Shown in pieces: positions 25,182 to 33,966 of a DNA stretch of 64,000 nt. The notes under the pieces were generated by a model. The model did not search any database. It had not been told where the DNA came from and saw nothing but the letters and a program-made list of their open reading frames with translations. Origin of the DNA: JAWKWH01 sp040830725. Its GTDB lineage: Bacteria > Pseudomonadota > Alphaproteobacteria > Rhizobiales > Rhizobiaceae. Each line of letters starts with the position of its first letter. Positions within the stretch are counted from its first letter, which is position 1. The position numbers and the translations under genes are program-made. Location: NCBI GenBank assembly GCA_040830725.1, contig JBFOMG010000069.1:1-64000 (forward strand), in the 5' to 3' direction.

Positions 25182-26828
25182 ATGGCGGATGCCGATGTCA
25201 TCATAGTCGGAGGCGGGTTGGCGGGGCTGGTTGCGGCCGCCGAACTGGGCGACCGAGGAAAAAAGGTCATCATCCTCGACCAGGAGGGCGAAAATTCGCT
25301 TGGCGGCCAGGCATTCTGGTCGCTGGGCGGATTGTTCTTTGTCGACAGCCCGGAACAGCGGCGCATGCGGATCAGGGACAGCCGCGAACTGGCGCTGCAG
25401 GACTGGATGGGCTCGGCCGGTTTCGACCGTCTGGAGGATCACTGGCCGCGGCAATGGGCTGAAGCCTATATTGATTTTGCCGCCGGCGAGATGCGGCCGT
25501 GGCTCTACGAACAGGGTATGCGCTGGTTTCCCGTGGTCGGCTGGGCCGAACGCGGCGGCATGCTTGCCTCCGGTCATGGCAATTCGGTGCCGCGGTTTCA
25601 CATCAGCTGGGGCACCGGCCCGGGTGTGCTGGAACCATTTGAGCGCCGGGTACGCGAGCATGTCTCCAACGGGCTGATCGAACTGAAGTTCCGGCACCGT
25701 GTTAGCCGGCTTATCAAATCGAAAGGTGCCGTTGCCGGAGTTTCAGGCGAGGTGCTTGAACCGTCGGCCGTTGAGCGGGGCCAGCAATCGGGCCGCGAAG
25801 TCATCGGCGATTTCAAACTGGCGGCAGACACAGTGATTGTCACTTCCGGCGGCATTGGCGGCGATTTCGATCTGGTGCGCAAGAACTGGCCCGGCGACCG
25901 GCTCGGAAAAGCACCGGAATTCATGGTCGCCGGGGTTCCCCATCATGTCGATGGCCGCATGATCGCCATTACCGAGAAAGCCGGTGGCGCGGTGATCAAT
26001 GCCGACCGCATGTGGCATTACACGGAAGGGGTCAGGAATTTCGACCCGATCTGGCCCAATCACGGCATCCGCATTCTGCCCGGGCCATCTTCCATGTGGT
26101 TTGATGCGCTCGGCAACCGCTTTACCGCGCCCTGCCTGCCCGGCTTCGATACGCTTTCGACATTAAAGGCGATCTTGGCCACCGGGTACGAACATTCCTG
26201 GTTCATTTTGACCCAGAAAATCATCAAGAAGGAATTCGCGCTTTCCGGCTCGGAGCAAAATCCGGACTTCACCTCGAAGTCCTGGGGTGCGGTGCTGAAG
26301 GCGCGGCGCGGCGCCACGGCAACGCCGCAGGTGGAAGCCTTCAAGGAAAAGGGTGAGGATTTTGTCGTCGCTCCAAATATCGGTGAACTGGTCGCGGGGA
26401 TGAACAAGCTGACCGACGGGCCGCTGCTCGACGCGGAGAAGATAGAATCGCTGATTGCCGCGCGAGACCGCGAGATCGACAATCCGTTTTCCAAGGATGC
26501 ACAGGTGACCGCGATCCACGGCGCGCGCAACTATCTTGGCGACAAGCTGATCCGCACGGCCAAACCGCACAGGATCCTTGATCCAGCCAACGGACCGCTG
26601 ATCGCGGTAAAGCTCAACATCCTGACACGCAAGACGCTTGGCGGCCTGCACACCGATCTCAATTCACAGGTGCTCGACAAAAAGGGCGAGCCGGTGCCGG
26701 GTCTCTTTGCGGCCGGTGAAGTGGCCGGTTTCGGCGGCGGTGGCTATCACGGCTACAATGCGCTGGAAGGCACGTTTCTCGGCGGCTGCATCTTCTCCGG
26801 CAGGATTGCCGGGCGGAGCGCGGGGTGA
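25182..26828 (+). CDS. FAD-dependent dehydrogenase of the KstD/fumarate reductase flavoprotein type
   Basis: A 548-residue flavoprotein. The dinucleotide-binding motif VIIVGGGLAGLVAAAEL starts at residue 7, followed by LDQEGENSLGGQAFWSLGG, and the C-terminal FAD segment is LFAAGEVAGFGGGGYHGYNALEG. The central part is the substrate cap domain. The family removes or adds hydrogen at carbon-carbon bonds of ketosteroid- or fumarate-like substrates. aggagagttt before 25182 sets the start; upstream in-frame codons belong to the shared promoter with the secreted paralogues. The substrate is unknown. Confidence 0.85.
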   Translation: MADADVIIVGGGLAGLVAAAELGDRGKKVIILDQEGENSLGGQAFWSLGGLFFVDSPEQRRMRIRDSRELALQDWMGSAGFDRLEDHWPRQWAEAYIDFAAGEMRPWLYEQGMRWFPVVGWAERGGMLASGHGNSVPRFHISWGTGPGVLEPFERRVREHVSNGLIELKFRHRVSRLIKSKGAVAGVSGEVLEPSAVERGQQSGREVIGDFKLAADTVIVTSGGIGGDFDLVRKNWPGDRLGKAPEFMVAGVPHHVDGRMIAITEKAGGAVINADRMWHYTEGVRNFDPIWPNHGIRILPGPSSMWFDALGNRFTAPCLPGFDTLSTLKAILATGYEHSWFILTQKIIKKEFALSGSEQNPDFTSKSWGAVLKARRGATATPQVEAFKEKGEDFVVAPNIGELVAGMNKLTDGPLLDAEKIESLIAARDREIDNPFSKDAQVTAIHGARNYLGDKLIRTAKPHRILDPANGPLIAVKLNILTRKTLGGLHTDLNSQVLDKKGEPVPGLFAAGEVAGFGGGGYHGYNALEGTFLGGCIFSGRIAGRSAG

Positions 26829-26832
26829 GGAA

Positions 26833-27576
26833 CTAGCCGCGCACCGTGAAATGGTATGCCGCGCAGGGCTGGTGCAGGACCCGCGCGCCGTCTGCCGCTT
26901 CGATCACCCGGTCATAGGTGCGTTCCATTTCGTCGGCGACCCGCCCGAATGCAGCCATTCGATCCGGGTCGGGATGGACGATTTTGCCGACGAAGAAATC
27001 AAATGACGGGAACTCACGGGTCAAAACATAGTCTTTGTTTGCGACAAGGTCGAAGCGGTCGTCATTGCCGAGCTGACCAAGAAGTTTGTGTGAATTCGTC
27101 CGCACAAATGTTTCATCCTCAACCAGCCGGACGACATCGAACATCGATCCATCGGGATAGGGCTCAACGATATGCAGCCTTCCACCCGGTTTGATGACCC
27201 GGCAAATCTCATCGAACGCCGCCGGCTGCACTTCAATGGGAACATGGTGAAGTGAGAAGAACATGCAGGCCAGATCTTGCGTTGCATCTTCCAACGGCAG
27301 TGCCTCGGCCCTGCCGAGCTTGACCGTGATGCCTGCCGGCAGATTGGCTTTCGCCCTGGCGATCTTGGCGGGATCGACCTCGAGCGCGGTCACCCGGGCG
27401 CCTTCCTGTTCCAACTGCCGGGAATAGACGCCGTCTCCGGCGCCGACATCGGCAACCGCCTTGCCGCGCAGGTCAAACAGGGATTTCAGAAACTCGATAT
27501 GGGCCATGGTGTTATGAATTCCGCTGGTTGGAACTTTGGCATCATCCCGGACGGCCGGTTTGAGATGGTGGGCCAT
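26833..27576 (-). CDS. Class I SAM-dependent methyltransferase
   Basis: A 247-residue protein. Motif I is VADVGAGDGVYSRQL (about 41-55), the acidic residue after strand 2 is in ALEVDPAK, motif II is near DLACMFFSLHHV, and motif III CRVIKPGGRLHIVEPYP is complete. The UbiE/COQ5-like layout is usual for methylation of small molecules. It ends four bases from the convergent flavoprotein gene. The start could also be the internal ATG at about 27507 (MAHIEFLK). The substrate is unknown. Confidence 0.82.
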   Translation of the reverse strand: MAHHLKPAVRDDAKVPTSGIHNTMAHIEFLKSLFDLRGKAVADVGAGDGVYSRQLEQEGARVTALEVDPAKIARAKANLPAGITVKLGRAEALPLEDATQDLACMFFSLHHVPIEVQPAAFDEICRVIKPGGRLHIVEPYPDGSMFDVVRLVEDETFVRTNSHKLLGQLGNDDRFDLVANKDYVLTREFPSFDFFVGKIVHPDPDRMAAFGRVADEMERTYDRVIEAADGARVLHQPCAAYHFTVRG

Positions 27577-27811
27577 GGGTTCAACGCGGGAACGCGGTCA
27601 CAATAGGCAAGAATCAGGGCGCCGTGAAGCGGACACCAGGCTTCGCCGGCCAGCCGTGGATCATTACCGGCGGGCCGGCGGTGTTTGGCAGCTTGATGAC
27701 AATTGGGGTTGCCCCCATCGGCAATGATGGGGCAGATTTGTATTTCCGGATATGCTTTAGGAGCCGGGGCCAGCGGCAATTGCGGGGCAATTCAGGCAGG
27801 GGACCGCCAGT
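27577..27811. other. Promoter region of the globin operon
   Basis: A spacer between two divergent genes. A short GC-rich inverted stretch (about 27668-27685, ccggcgggccgg type) is present but no clear regulator site is seen. A purine-rich aggggacc precedes the globin start at 27812. Confidence 0.3.
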
Positions 27812-28168
27812 ATGGAACAGACACTTTTTCAAAAATATGGGGGCTTTTCCAAAGTCAGCAGGATCGTTCTCGATCTTTATGAGCGCATTCTGGACGATGA
27901 CGATATCGGACCGTTCTTCGATGAGGTCGACATGGCACGCATTGTTGATCATCAAACCAAGTTCATCTCGTCGCTTCTGGGTGGACCGGCTTCCTATACG
28001 GATGACCAGATCACCAAACTGCACCGGCACCTGGCCATCCATGCCGAACATTTTGACGTCTTGATCAGAATTCTCCGGGAAGTGCTCGCCGATCACGGAA
28101 TGGAACCGGACGACATTGATACTGTTGTCTCGGCACTGGATTCGCGGCGCGGTCTGGTGGTGAACTGA
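27812..28168 (+). CDS. Group I truncated haemoglobin
   Basis: A 118-residue 2-on-2 globin. By eye it aligns with mycobacterial trHbN: the glycine pair at 10-11, Tyr23 at position B10, FF at 35-36, Gln48 at E11, GGP at 57-59 and proximal His71 at F8. The haem-ligand and distal-pocket residues needed for O2 or NO binding are therefore present. It lacks the pre-A helix found in some NO dioxygenases. It is first in an operon with a PAS/cyclase gene three bases downstream and a hybrid kinase, which suggests it serves as a gas sensor or gas scavenger for them. Confidence 0.88.
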   Translation: MEQTLFQKYGGFSKVSRIVLDLYERILDDDDIGPFFDEVDMARIVDHQTKFISSLLGGPASYTDDQITKLHRHLAIHAEHFDVLIRILREVLADHGMEPDDIDTVVSALDSRRGLVVN

Positions 28169-28171
28169 TCA

Positions 28172-29227
28172 ATGTCAATTGCTGCAATCAACGAACAGCT
28201 TCTTCGCGCAATCGGTGTCGGAGTGGCGCTGATCGATATCGATGACCTGAAGTTCCACTTCTTCAACGACACATTTTCCGAATGGTTCGGCGAACCCGAT
28301 GCGGAGGCGCGCCTGACGGACCTGTTCACAGGGCTCGACCCGGACGAACTGAGGTCCGGTCTTGCCGACAGCGGGCGTTATGCGACCGAAACGGCGTTCA
28401 AGGTGCGCCGCCGTACGATGACGGTGGCAATCGAGGCCAATCGTGCGCTCGATGCTGGCGAGACAATTGCAGTGCTGGTGTGTCAGAACATCACGCGCAT
28501 CAAGGAACTGGAATCGATGATCGATTCCTATTCCATGATGGTCGAGCGCAACACGCGTGAAATCAAACGCGAAAAGGAGCAGGTCGAGAAGCTGCTGCTC
28601 AACATGATGCCGCGCTCGGTCTATGAAGAATACAAGACGTTCGGCGTTGTCACGCCGCGCCTTTATGATCCGGTTTCGGTGCTGGCGCTGGATTTCCACG
28701 GCTTTGCAGAGCAAATCTCTTCGGTCGAAACCGGAGTCATCGTCAGCGAGTTGAACGATATTTACAGTGCCTTTGACCGTATCGGCGAACAATTTGGCTG
28801 CGAGCGGATCAAAACCATGGGCGACGCCTATATCACGGTTACCGGAATGCCCGATGCGGCGCCAGATCATGCCCAGGCTGTGGGCAACGCGGCGGTGCGG
28901 TTCCTGCGCTACCTCTCACATCGCAACAGCAGCCATCCGGTGCAATGGCAGTGCCGGGTGGGGATCGCGACCGGTTCCGTCATTGGTTCGGTGGTCGGCG
29001 TACAAAACTATATCTACGATGTTTTTGGCCCGGCGGTCACCCGGGCGCTGCGGATCCGGGCACATGCGGAACCGATGACGATCTGTTGTGAAACCGCCAT
29101 GTCCGACCTGCTTGACGGCAAATTCGAGGTCGCGCCGATCGGAATCCGCTCCGTCGGCGGTGATGACGTGCAGATCGTACAAATCGATACGCCGCGCGAA
29201 GACAACAAGGCGTTTGGGTCTGCCTGA
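28172..29227 (+). CDS. PAS-linked class III adenylate/guanylate cyclase
   Basis: A 351-residue soluble protein. A PAS-like domain (about 1-108) with FHFFNDTFSEWFGE is followed by a coiled signalling helix (about 108-150) ending in the LLLNMMP motif that precedes many cyclase domains. In the catalytic domain the metal aspartates Asp174 (LALDFHGF) and Asp218 (KTMGDAY) and purine-selecting Lys214 are present. The usual Gly-Asp-Thr-Val-Asn segment reads Gly-Pro-Ala-Val-Thr (286-290), so the second base-selecting Asp is Pro287 and the transition-state Asn is Thr290, while Arg294 is kept. Activity may be altered. It overlaps the kinase start (TGATG). Confidence 0.85.
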   Translation: MSIAAINEQLLRAIGVGVALIDIDDLKFHFFNDTFSEWFGEPDAEARLTDLFTGLDPDELRSGLADSGRYATETAFKVRRRTMTVAIEANRALDAGETIAVLVCQNITRIKELESMIDSYSMMVERNTREIKREKEQVEKLLLNMMPRSVYEEYKTFGVVTPRLYDPVSVLALDFHGFAEQISSVETGVIVSELNDIYSAFDRIGEQFGCERIKTMGDAYITVTGMPDAAPDHAQAVGNAAVRFLRYLSHRNSSHPVQWQCRVGIATGSVIGSVVGVQNYIYDVFGPAVTRALRIRAHAEPMTICCETAMSDLLDGKFEVAPIGIRSVGGDDVQIVQIDTPREDNKAFGSA

Positions 29228-31152
29228 TGGCTGTCGATGACGAGGTGGTTTCCGGTGAACCTTCAGGCGCTTCGGCCAATGAGCCGGACATGCTTCGCGA
29301 AGTCATCGAGGCAATGTCGGAGGCATTGGCGCTTTTCGACGAGGATGCACGGCTGGTCCGGTGCAACAGCCGATGCCGGGAACTCAATCCGTCGATTGCC
29401 GATTTGCTCGAGCCGGGTGTCGACTGGGAGTTGATCCTGCGCGAAGCCAAGATACGCAATGCCATGCCGGCAGAGGCGATCGAGCAGCTGCGGTGGATGG
29501 AAAACCGGCTGGCTACCGATGTGGAGTTGACCGCCCCACTGGAGATCAAACTGCCCAATGGCAGCATCCATGAATTTTCAATGAGGCAAACGCCCGTGGG
29601 CGGTTTTGTCATCACCCAGTCGGATATTTCAGGACGAAAACTTTACGAGGAAAGCCAGCGCGAAGCCGACGCCCTGTTGCGCGAGGTTCTCGAGGCATGT
29701 CCGGCAAATGTGGTGATGTCGCGTATAGATGACGGGCACATCATTTACAGGTCGCCGGCTGCAACAGAACTGTTTGGCGCTCTGCGCAATTCGCGAGCCT
29801 ATTTTTCGAGCCGCGAGGAGCAGGCAGATTTCGTGACGGCGCTTCTGCCCAACGGGCGCGTGGACGACATGCTGTTGACCGGTGTTCGTCCGGACGGAAC
29901 GACCTTTCCCTGCTCTGTGTCGGCCAGGGTTATCGAGTACCGGGGCGACGAAGTGGTTGTTTCGAACCTCATCGACATGTCGCGCGAAGCCGAGATGCAG
30001 AAAAAACTTGCCGAACAAAGGGAGCAGATTTTCCAGTCTGAAAAAATGTCGGCGCTCGGCGAACTACTGGCGGGTGTGGCGCATGAGCTGAACAATCCGC
30101 TTTCGGTTGTTGTCGGCCACTCGCTGGTGATGCGCGACGAGATTGAGGACCCTGACGCGCTGCGGCGGCTTGAAAAGATCTCCGAAGCCGCGGAGCGCTG
30201 CACCAAGATTGTAAAATCCTTTCTGGCGATGGCCCGGCAACAGCCGGTTCAACCAGCGCCAACAGGCCTGTATGAGGCGGTGGAGAAAGGCATCGAGGCA
30301 CTCGGAAGCCGGCAGGGCGGGCTGAAGGTTGCGGTCGATATCGCGTTTGAGCCCGTATTGCCCTGGATACACGCAGATGCCGGACAGCTCGTGCAAGTGG
30401 TCATCAATCTGGTGAACAATGCCGAGCAAGCGATCCTGGAATCGGGCGTGGGAGACAGGATCCGGATTTCAGCCGAGCTCGACGAAGCGGAAAACATGAT
30501 TGAGATGCGGGTGTCGGACAATGGCCCCGGTATTCCGGCCCATGTTCGCAGCCGGATATTCGATCCGTTGTTTACCACCAAGGAGGTTGGCAAGGGCACG
30601 GGCATCGGGCTCGCCTTCTGCCACCGGGTTGTCACGTCGCACAATGGCCAGATCCGGCTTGAGCCCAACAGTGGCGGAGGCGCGACGTTTGTGGTGCGTC
30701 TTCCGGTATCGACGGAAGGTCCTGAGGCTGCCGATGCCGAGCAACAGCGCGCAAAACCCAAAGCCGCAGCGCGAATTCTGGTCGTCGATGACGAGGCGGA
30801 AGTGGCCGAACTGATTCGTGAGATATTGCAGCGGGACGGCTATGAGGTCGATCACGTGCAGTCGGCGGAGGCCGCACTTTCTCTCGCCCGCAACCACGCC
30901 TATGCGCTGGTATTGAGCGATTTGAACATGCCCGGAATTGGCGGGCGCGGCTTCTACGAGATCCTCATGCGCGACCTTCCGGAACTCGCCAAGCGCACCG
31001 GATTCGTGACCGGCGATACGATGAGCCCGTCTGCTCGCGGTTTCCTTGACAGCGCCGATCGTCCCTATCTGGAAAAACCGATTGCGCCAGCCGAGTTGCG
31101 GGCGCTTGCCAGGCAGATGCTTGACGAGGCGCCGGGACCGGACAGCGGGTGA
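29227..31152 (+). CDS. Hybrid histidine kinase with PAS domains and receiver
   Basis: A 641-residue cytoplasmic kinase. Two PAS/PAC-like domains span about 18-140 and 145-262. The H-box AHELNNPLSVVVGHS carries His286. The ATPase domain shows an N-box (VVINLVNNAEQA), DNGPGIP and GTGIGLAF. A C-terminal receiver (about 515-638) has the phosphate acceptor Asp565 in LVLSDLNMPG, the DDE acidic pocket and a final YLEKP lysine. No output or transmembrane domain is seen. It begins inside the stop of the cyclase gene, so globin, cyclase and kinase are co-expressed. The receiver could pass phosphate on to a separate regulator or self-regulate. Confidence 0.92.
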   Translation: MAVDDEVVSGEPSGASANEPDMLREVIEAMSEALALFDEDARLVRCNSRCRELNPSIADLLEPGVDWELILREAKIRNAMPAEAIEQLRWMENRLATDVELTAPLEIKLPNGSIHEFSMRQTPVGGFVITQSDISGRKLYEESQREADALLREVLEACPANVVMSRIDDGHIIYRSPAATELFGALRNSRAYFSSREEQADFVTALLPNGRVDDMLLTGVRPDGTTFPCSVSARVIEYRGDEVVVSNLIDMSREAEMQKKLAEQREQIFQSEKMSALGELLAGVAHELNNPLSVVVGHSLVMRDEIEDPDALRRLEKISEAAERCTKIVKSFLAMARQQPVQPAPTGLYEAVEKGIEALGSRQGGLKVAVDIAFEPVLPWIHADAGQLVQVVINLVNNAEQAILESGVGDRIRISAELDEAENMIEMRVSDNGPGIPAHVRSRIFDPLFTTKEVGKGTGIGLAFCHRVVTSHNGQIRLEPNSGGGATFVVRLPVSTEGPEAADAEQQRAKPKAAARILVVDDEAEVAELIREILQRDGYEVDHVQSAEAALSLARNHAYALVLSDLNMPGIGGRGFYEILMRDLPELAKRTGFVTGDTMSPSARGFLDSADRPYLEKPIAPAELRALARQMLDEAPGPDSG

Positions 31153-31353
31153 CTGTTGCGACCTTCAGAGCGGATTTGAGAGCTGACATTGCCGGCGGCA
31201 GGATCGGCAAGTCTTTGTATCGGTCTTATCGGCGATCGCTGTTTGTCTGTTGGCGGCTCAAATGCTAGCTGTGGTGACAGCTTTGCGTTTGAACGCGCGC
31301 AATACAGGGGCTTGTTTGGTGCTTGATTCTTCGTTTCGAAAGACGGTTTTGCC
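31153..31353. other. Spacer between the kinase and CadC-like genes
   Basis: No terminator with a T run and no gene. The spacer is long enough to hold an independent promoter for the CadC-like regulator. Confidence 0.3.
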
Positions 31354-32898
31354 TTGATATTCGAATTTGGGGTTTATGCTCTCGATGATGAGCGCATGGA
31401 GCTGAAGCGCGAGGAGCAAGCCGTCTCCCTGCAGCCCCAGGTGCTGGATCTGCTGGTGTATCTGGTCAGAAACCGGGAACGCGTTGTATCGAAAGATGAG
31501 ATCATCGACGCCATTTGGGATGGCCGGGCGATCTCCGATGGCACGTTGAATGCGCGGATCAATGCGGCGCGGCGCGCGGTGGAAGATAGTGGCGAATTAC
31601 AAGCCGTCATCCGAACCGTTGCGAGAAAAGGATTTCGCTTTGTCGCCGATGTACGGCAAGCCGCTGATACCGCCCAAAAAACGGCCATTGACATTGCCAA
31701 ATCGAGCGACCGGGGGCCGTCGCTGACCGTTATTCCGTTTCACAATCTCGACACGGAATCAGCCAATGAATATCTGGCCGACGGGCTGACGGAGGATGTG
31801 GTCACGGCGCTTTCCAAATTGCGCGGATTTTTTGTTACGGATCGCAGTACTACTTTTGCCCTGAAAAATACCTCACTGGATGCGCGGCAGATCGCTGAAG
31901 AGATGGGCGTGCGTTATGTGCTTCAGGGAAGTGTGCGTTCTGCGGGTTCACGCGTCAGGGTTACCGCACAGTTGATTGACACGGCCACCGGATCGCAGCT
32001 TTGGAGTGAACGGTATGATCGCGATCTGACAGATATCTTCGCCATTCAGGACGAATTGACAGAAAGTCTTGTCGCCAGGCTGTCGCCCGAGCTTTTTGCA
32101 GCAGAACATGCCCGTCTGAAGCGGCGGCACCCAACCAGTCTGGATGCCTGGGAATGTTTCGTCAACGCGCTGCATTATTACGGCCAGCAGTCGCAGGACG
32201 GCAGCAAGGCAGCCATCGATTTGCTTGAGCGGGCCATCGAACTCGATCCGAGTTATTCGCAAGCGCTAGGACTTTACGCGACCATTCTGGCCTGGCGGAT
32301 CATCCAGAAATGGGAACCGATGGAGCCGAACCTGGAGATCGCCCGGCAAGCCGCTGACCGGGCGTTGCTGGCCGATACAAACGATCCCTGGGCCTCTATC
32401 GGGCGCGGATATGTTTCCATTGTCGCCAGAGAAGGTGACGCGGCTATCATGAACTACGGTCATGCGGTCGATCTCAGTCCGAATTTTGCCTATGCCCGTG
32501 GATTGCTCGGCGTGTCCAACGGATATGCCGGCAATGCGGACATTGCCCGTATCCACATTGAAAAAGCCATTGAACTCAGCCCGCGCGATACGTTCATCGA
32601 CAAATTTTATCTGTATCTCGCCATCGCAGAGTTTCAGGCGGCAAACTATCTGAAGGCCGCCGAGGCGGCGCAGCGGGCCATTCAGCTCAAACCCGGACAT
32701 GCCAGTTCCCACCTTTTCCGCACTGCAGCACTTGGCCTTGCGGGTGAACAGGAAACGGCCGGACTTGCGCTTGGCGAGTTTTTGAAGCTCGTGCCAAACG
32801 CACGCGCCAGCGAGATTGAACAGACCGTGCTCTACTACAAATCGGAAGACCGCAAACGCGCCGCCGACGGAATGCGCAAAGCGGGTTTGAGGGAATGA
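31354..32898 (+). CDS. Winged-helix (OmpR/CadC-type) regulator with TolB-like and TPR domains
   Basis: A 514-residue protein. Residues 1-97 form an OmpR-type winged helix (FEFGVYALDDERMELKRE, VLDLLVYLVRNRERVVSKDEI, VARKGFRFVADV). Residues about 120-245 form a TolB/FlgO-like domain (LTVIPFHNLDTES, YVLQGSVRSAGSRVRVTAQLID), followed by TPR-type helices from about 255 to the end. No receiver or membrane segment. The gene starts at a TTG, which the position of the winged helix supports. It follows the globin-cyclase-kinase operon and may be its output, but this is inferred from position. Confidence 0.85.
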   Translation: MIFEFGVYALDDERMELKREEQAVSLQPQVLDLLVYLVRNRERVVSKDEIIDAIWDGRAISDGTLNARINAARRAVEDSGELQAVIRTVARKGFRFVADVRQAADTAQKTAIDIAKSSDRGPSLTVIPFHNLDTESANEYLADGLTEDVVTALSKLRGFFVTDRSTTFALKNTSLDARQIAEEMGVRYVLQGSVRSAGSRVRVTAQLIDTATGSQLWSERYDRDLTDIFAIQDELTESLVARLSPELFAAEHARLKRRHPTSLDAWECFVNALHYYGQQSQDGSKAAIDLLERAIELDPSYSQALGLYATILAWRIIQKWEPMEPNLEIARQAADRALLADTNDPWASIGRGYVSIVAREGDAAIMNYGHAVDLSPNFAYARGLLGVSNGYAGNADIARIHIEKAIELSPRDTFIDKFYLYLAIAEFQAANYLKAAEAAQRAIQLKPGHASSHLFRTAALGLAGEQETAGLALGEFLKLVPNARASEIEQTVLYYKSEDRKRAADGMRKAGLRE

Positions 32899-32919
32899 AA
32901 CAAGTTCGCCGATCGAAGA

Positions 32920-33081
32920 TTATTCCTCGCGCGGCATGATCGTCGGCAGCGGTTCGGCGCGTTTGCCCTTGTGACGGCTGCGGCGGTATTTGCTTTGATA
33001 TTCCCTGCGCTGCTTGGTGACCTCGTAAAGCACGATTCCCGAACTGGTGCCGAGATTGAGGCTCTCGATATCAACCTCAAC
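32920..33081 (-). pseudogene. C-terminal remnant of a SpoU/TrmH-type RNA methylase
   Basis: The minus strand codes for VEVDIESLNLGTSSGIVLYE followed by VTKQRREYQSK and a basic tail to a stop codon. The ESLN...GI.LYE pattern is motif 3 of SpoU/TrmH RNA 2'-O-methyltransferases, which normally follows about 150-200 residues of upstream sequence. That sequence is absent; the neighbouring minus-strand gene for a SAM methyltransferase of another family ends where the remnant begins. This looks like the scar of a deletion or insertion. Confidence 0.6.
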
Positions 33082-33883
33082 CAGCCCTCCACACCGCGAT
33101 ATGTGCCGGGGCTGCAAATGCGACTGAACCGTCATCACCAGCAAAATGGCCCAGCCTATGTTCCGCTGCCTCGACCAGCGCTTCATAGCCGGCATCGTCG
33201 ATGAAATCCGCCAGCGTCCAGCCGCGCACATCCATGCGGACCCATTCGCGGATGGATGGAAAACGGGCGGTACCTCGCCGGGTCGTCACCATTGCTCCGG
33301 TGAGCCGGCCTTCATTGAGCAAATCTGAGAACGTTTGCTCATTGCCCAGTACAAAGGGTGCGCGCAGCGCATTGGCGGCTGCTTGACCGAACATCTCATC
33401 GATTAACTCGATCATGCCGTCATATCCGAGTGAAGTGCTAGCCTTGTCCCATACGGTCACCGCAATGCTCCCACCCGGCCGGACGACGCGCCGCATTTGC
33501 TGGAGCGCCTGCGCCTGGTCATCGAAAAACATCAGCCCGAACTGACACAGCACTGCGTCGAAGGATCCATCGGCGAACGGCATTTCCTCAGCAACGCCCT
33601 CGATCCACTCGATCTCCGGAGCGCGGGCTCGCGCGACCGCAAGCATGCCATCGTTGCGATCAAGGCCGGTGACGCGGCCCGCGGGATGGACCCGTGCTGC
33701 TGCTTCACGGGTCGTCGCGCCAGTCCCGCAGGCAATGTCGAGTACCGTGTGACCGGGGCGAATGTTGGCTGCGTCACAAAGGGGTGCTGCCCATTCGCCG
33801 AAAAGCGACGGAACGAAAAACTGATCGTATATTTCTGCGGCCGATCCTGAAACCTGACCCGCCGCTGCTGCATCCTTTGTCAT
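33077..33883 (-). CDS. Class I SAM-dependent methyltransferase
   Basis: A protein of about 268 residues with motif I VLDIACGTGATTREA, post-I GLDRNDGML, motif II SFDAVLCQFGLMFF and motif III RVVRPGGSIAVTVW, the UbiE/phospholipid-type layout. The ATG at 33883 is chosen over one at 33919 because it follows gacgaga at a normal distance. It is divergent from an HxlR-family regulator gene, which probably controls it. Its stop abuts a SpoU remnant, suggesting that the block is a later arrival. The substrate is unknown. Confidence 0.8.
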   Translation of the reverse strand: MTKDAAAAGQVSGSAAEIYDQFFVPSLFGEWAAPLCDAANIRPGHTVLDIACGTGATTREAAARVHPAGRVTGLDRNDGMLAVARARAPEIEWIEGVAEEMPFADGSFDAVLCQFGLMFFDDQAQALQQMRRVVRPGGSIAVTVWDKASTSLGYDGMIELIDEMFGQAAANALRAPFVLGNEQTFSDLLNEGRLTGAMVTTRRGTARFPSIREWVRMDVRGWTLADFIDDAGYEALVEAAEHRLGHFAGDDGSVAFAAPAHIAVWRAG

Positions 33884-33966
33884 GATTTTTCTCGTCTGTC
33901 TGATTGTGATCGCGCTCATGGTGACTCAAGTTTAGCGGCCGGATATAGTTCAAAATCTGTAGTAAT

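Noticed and set aside
27614..28096. 160-codon frame antisense to the globin
   Set aside because: The globin has complete haem-pocket residues and a ribosome-binding site; the antisense frame has no motif.
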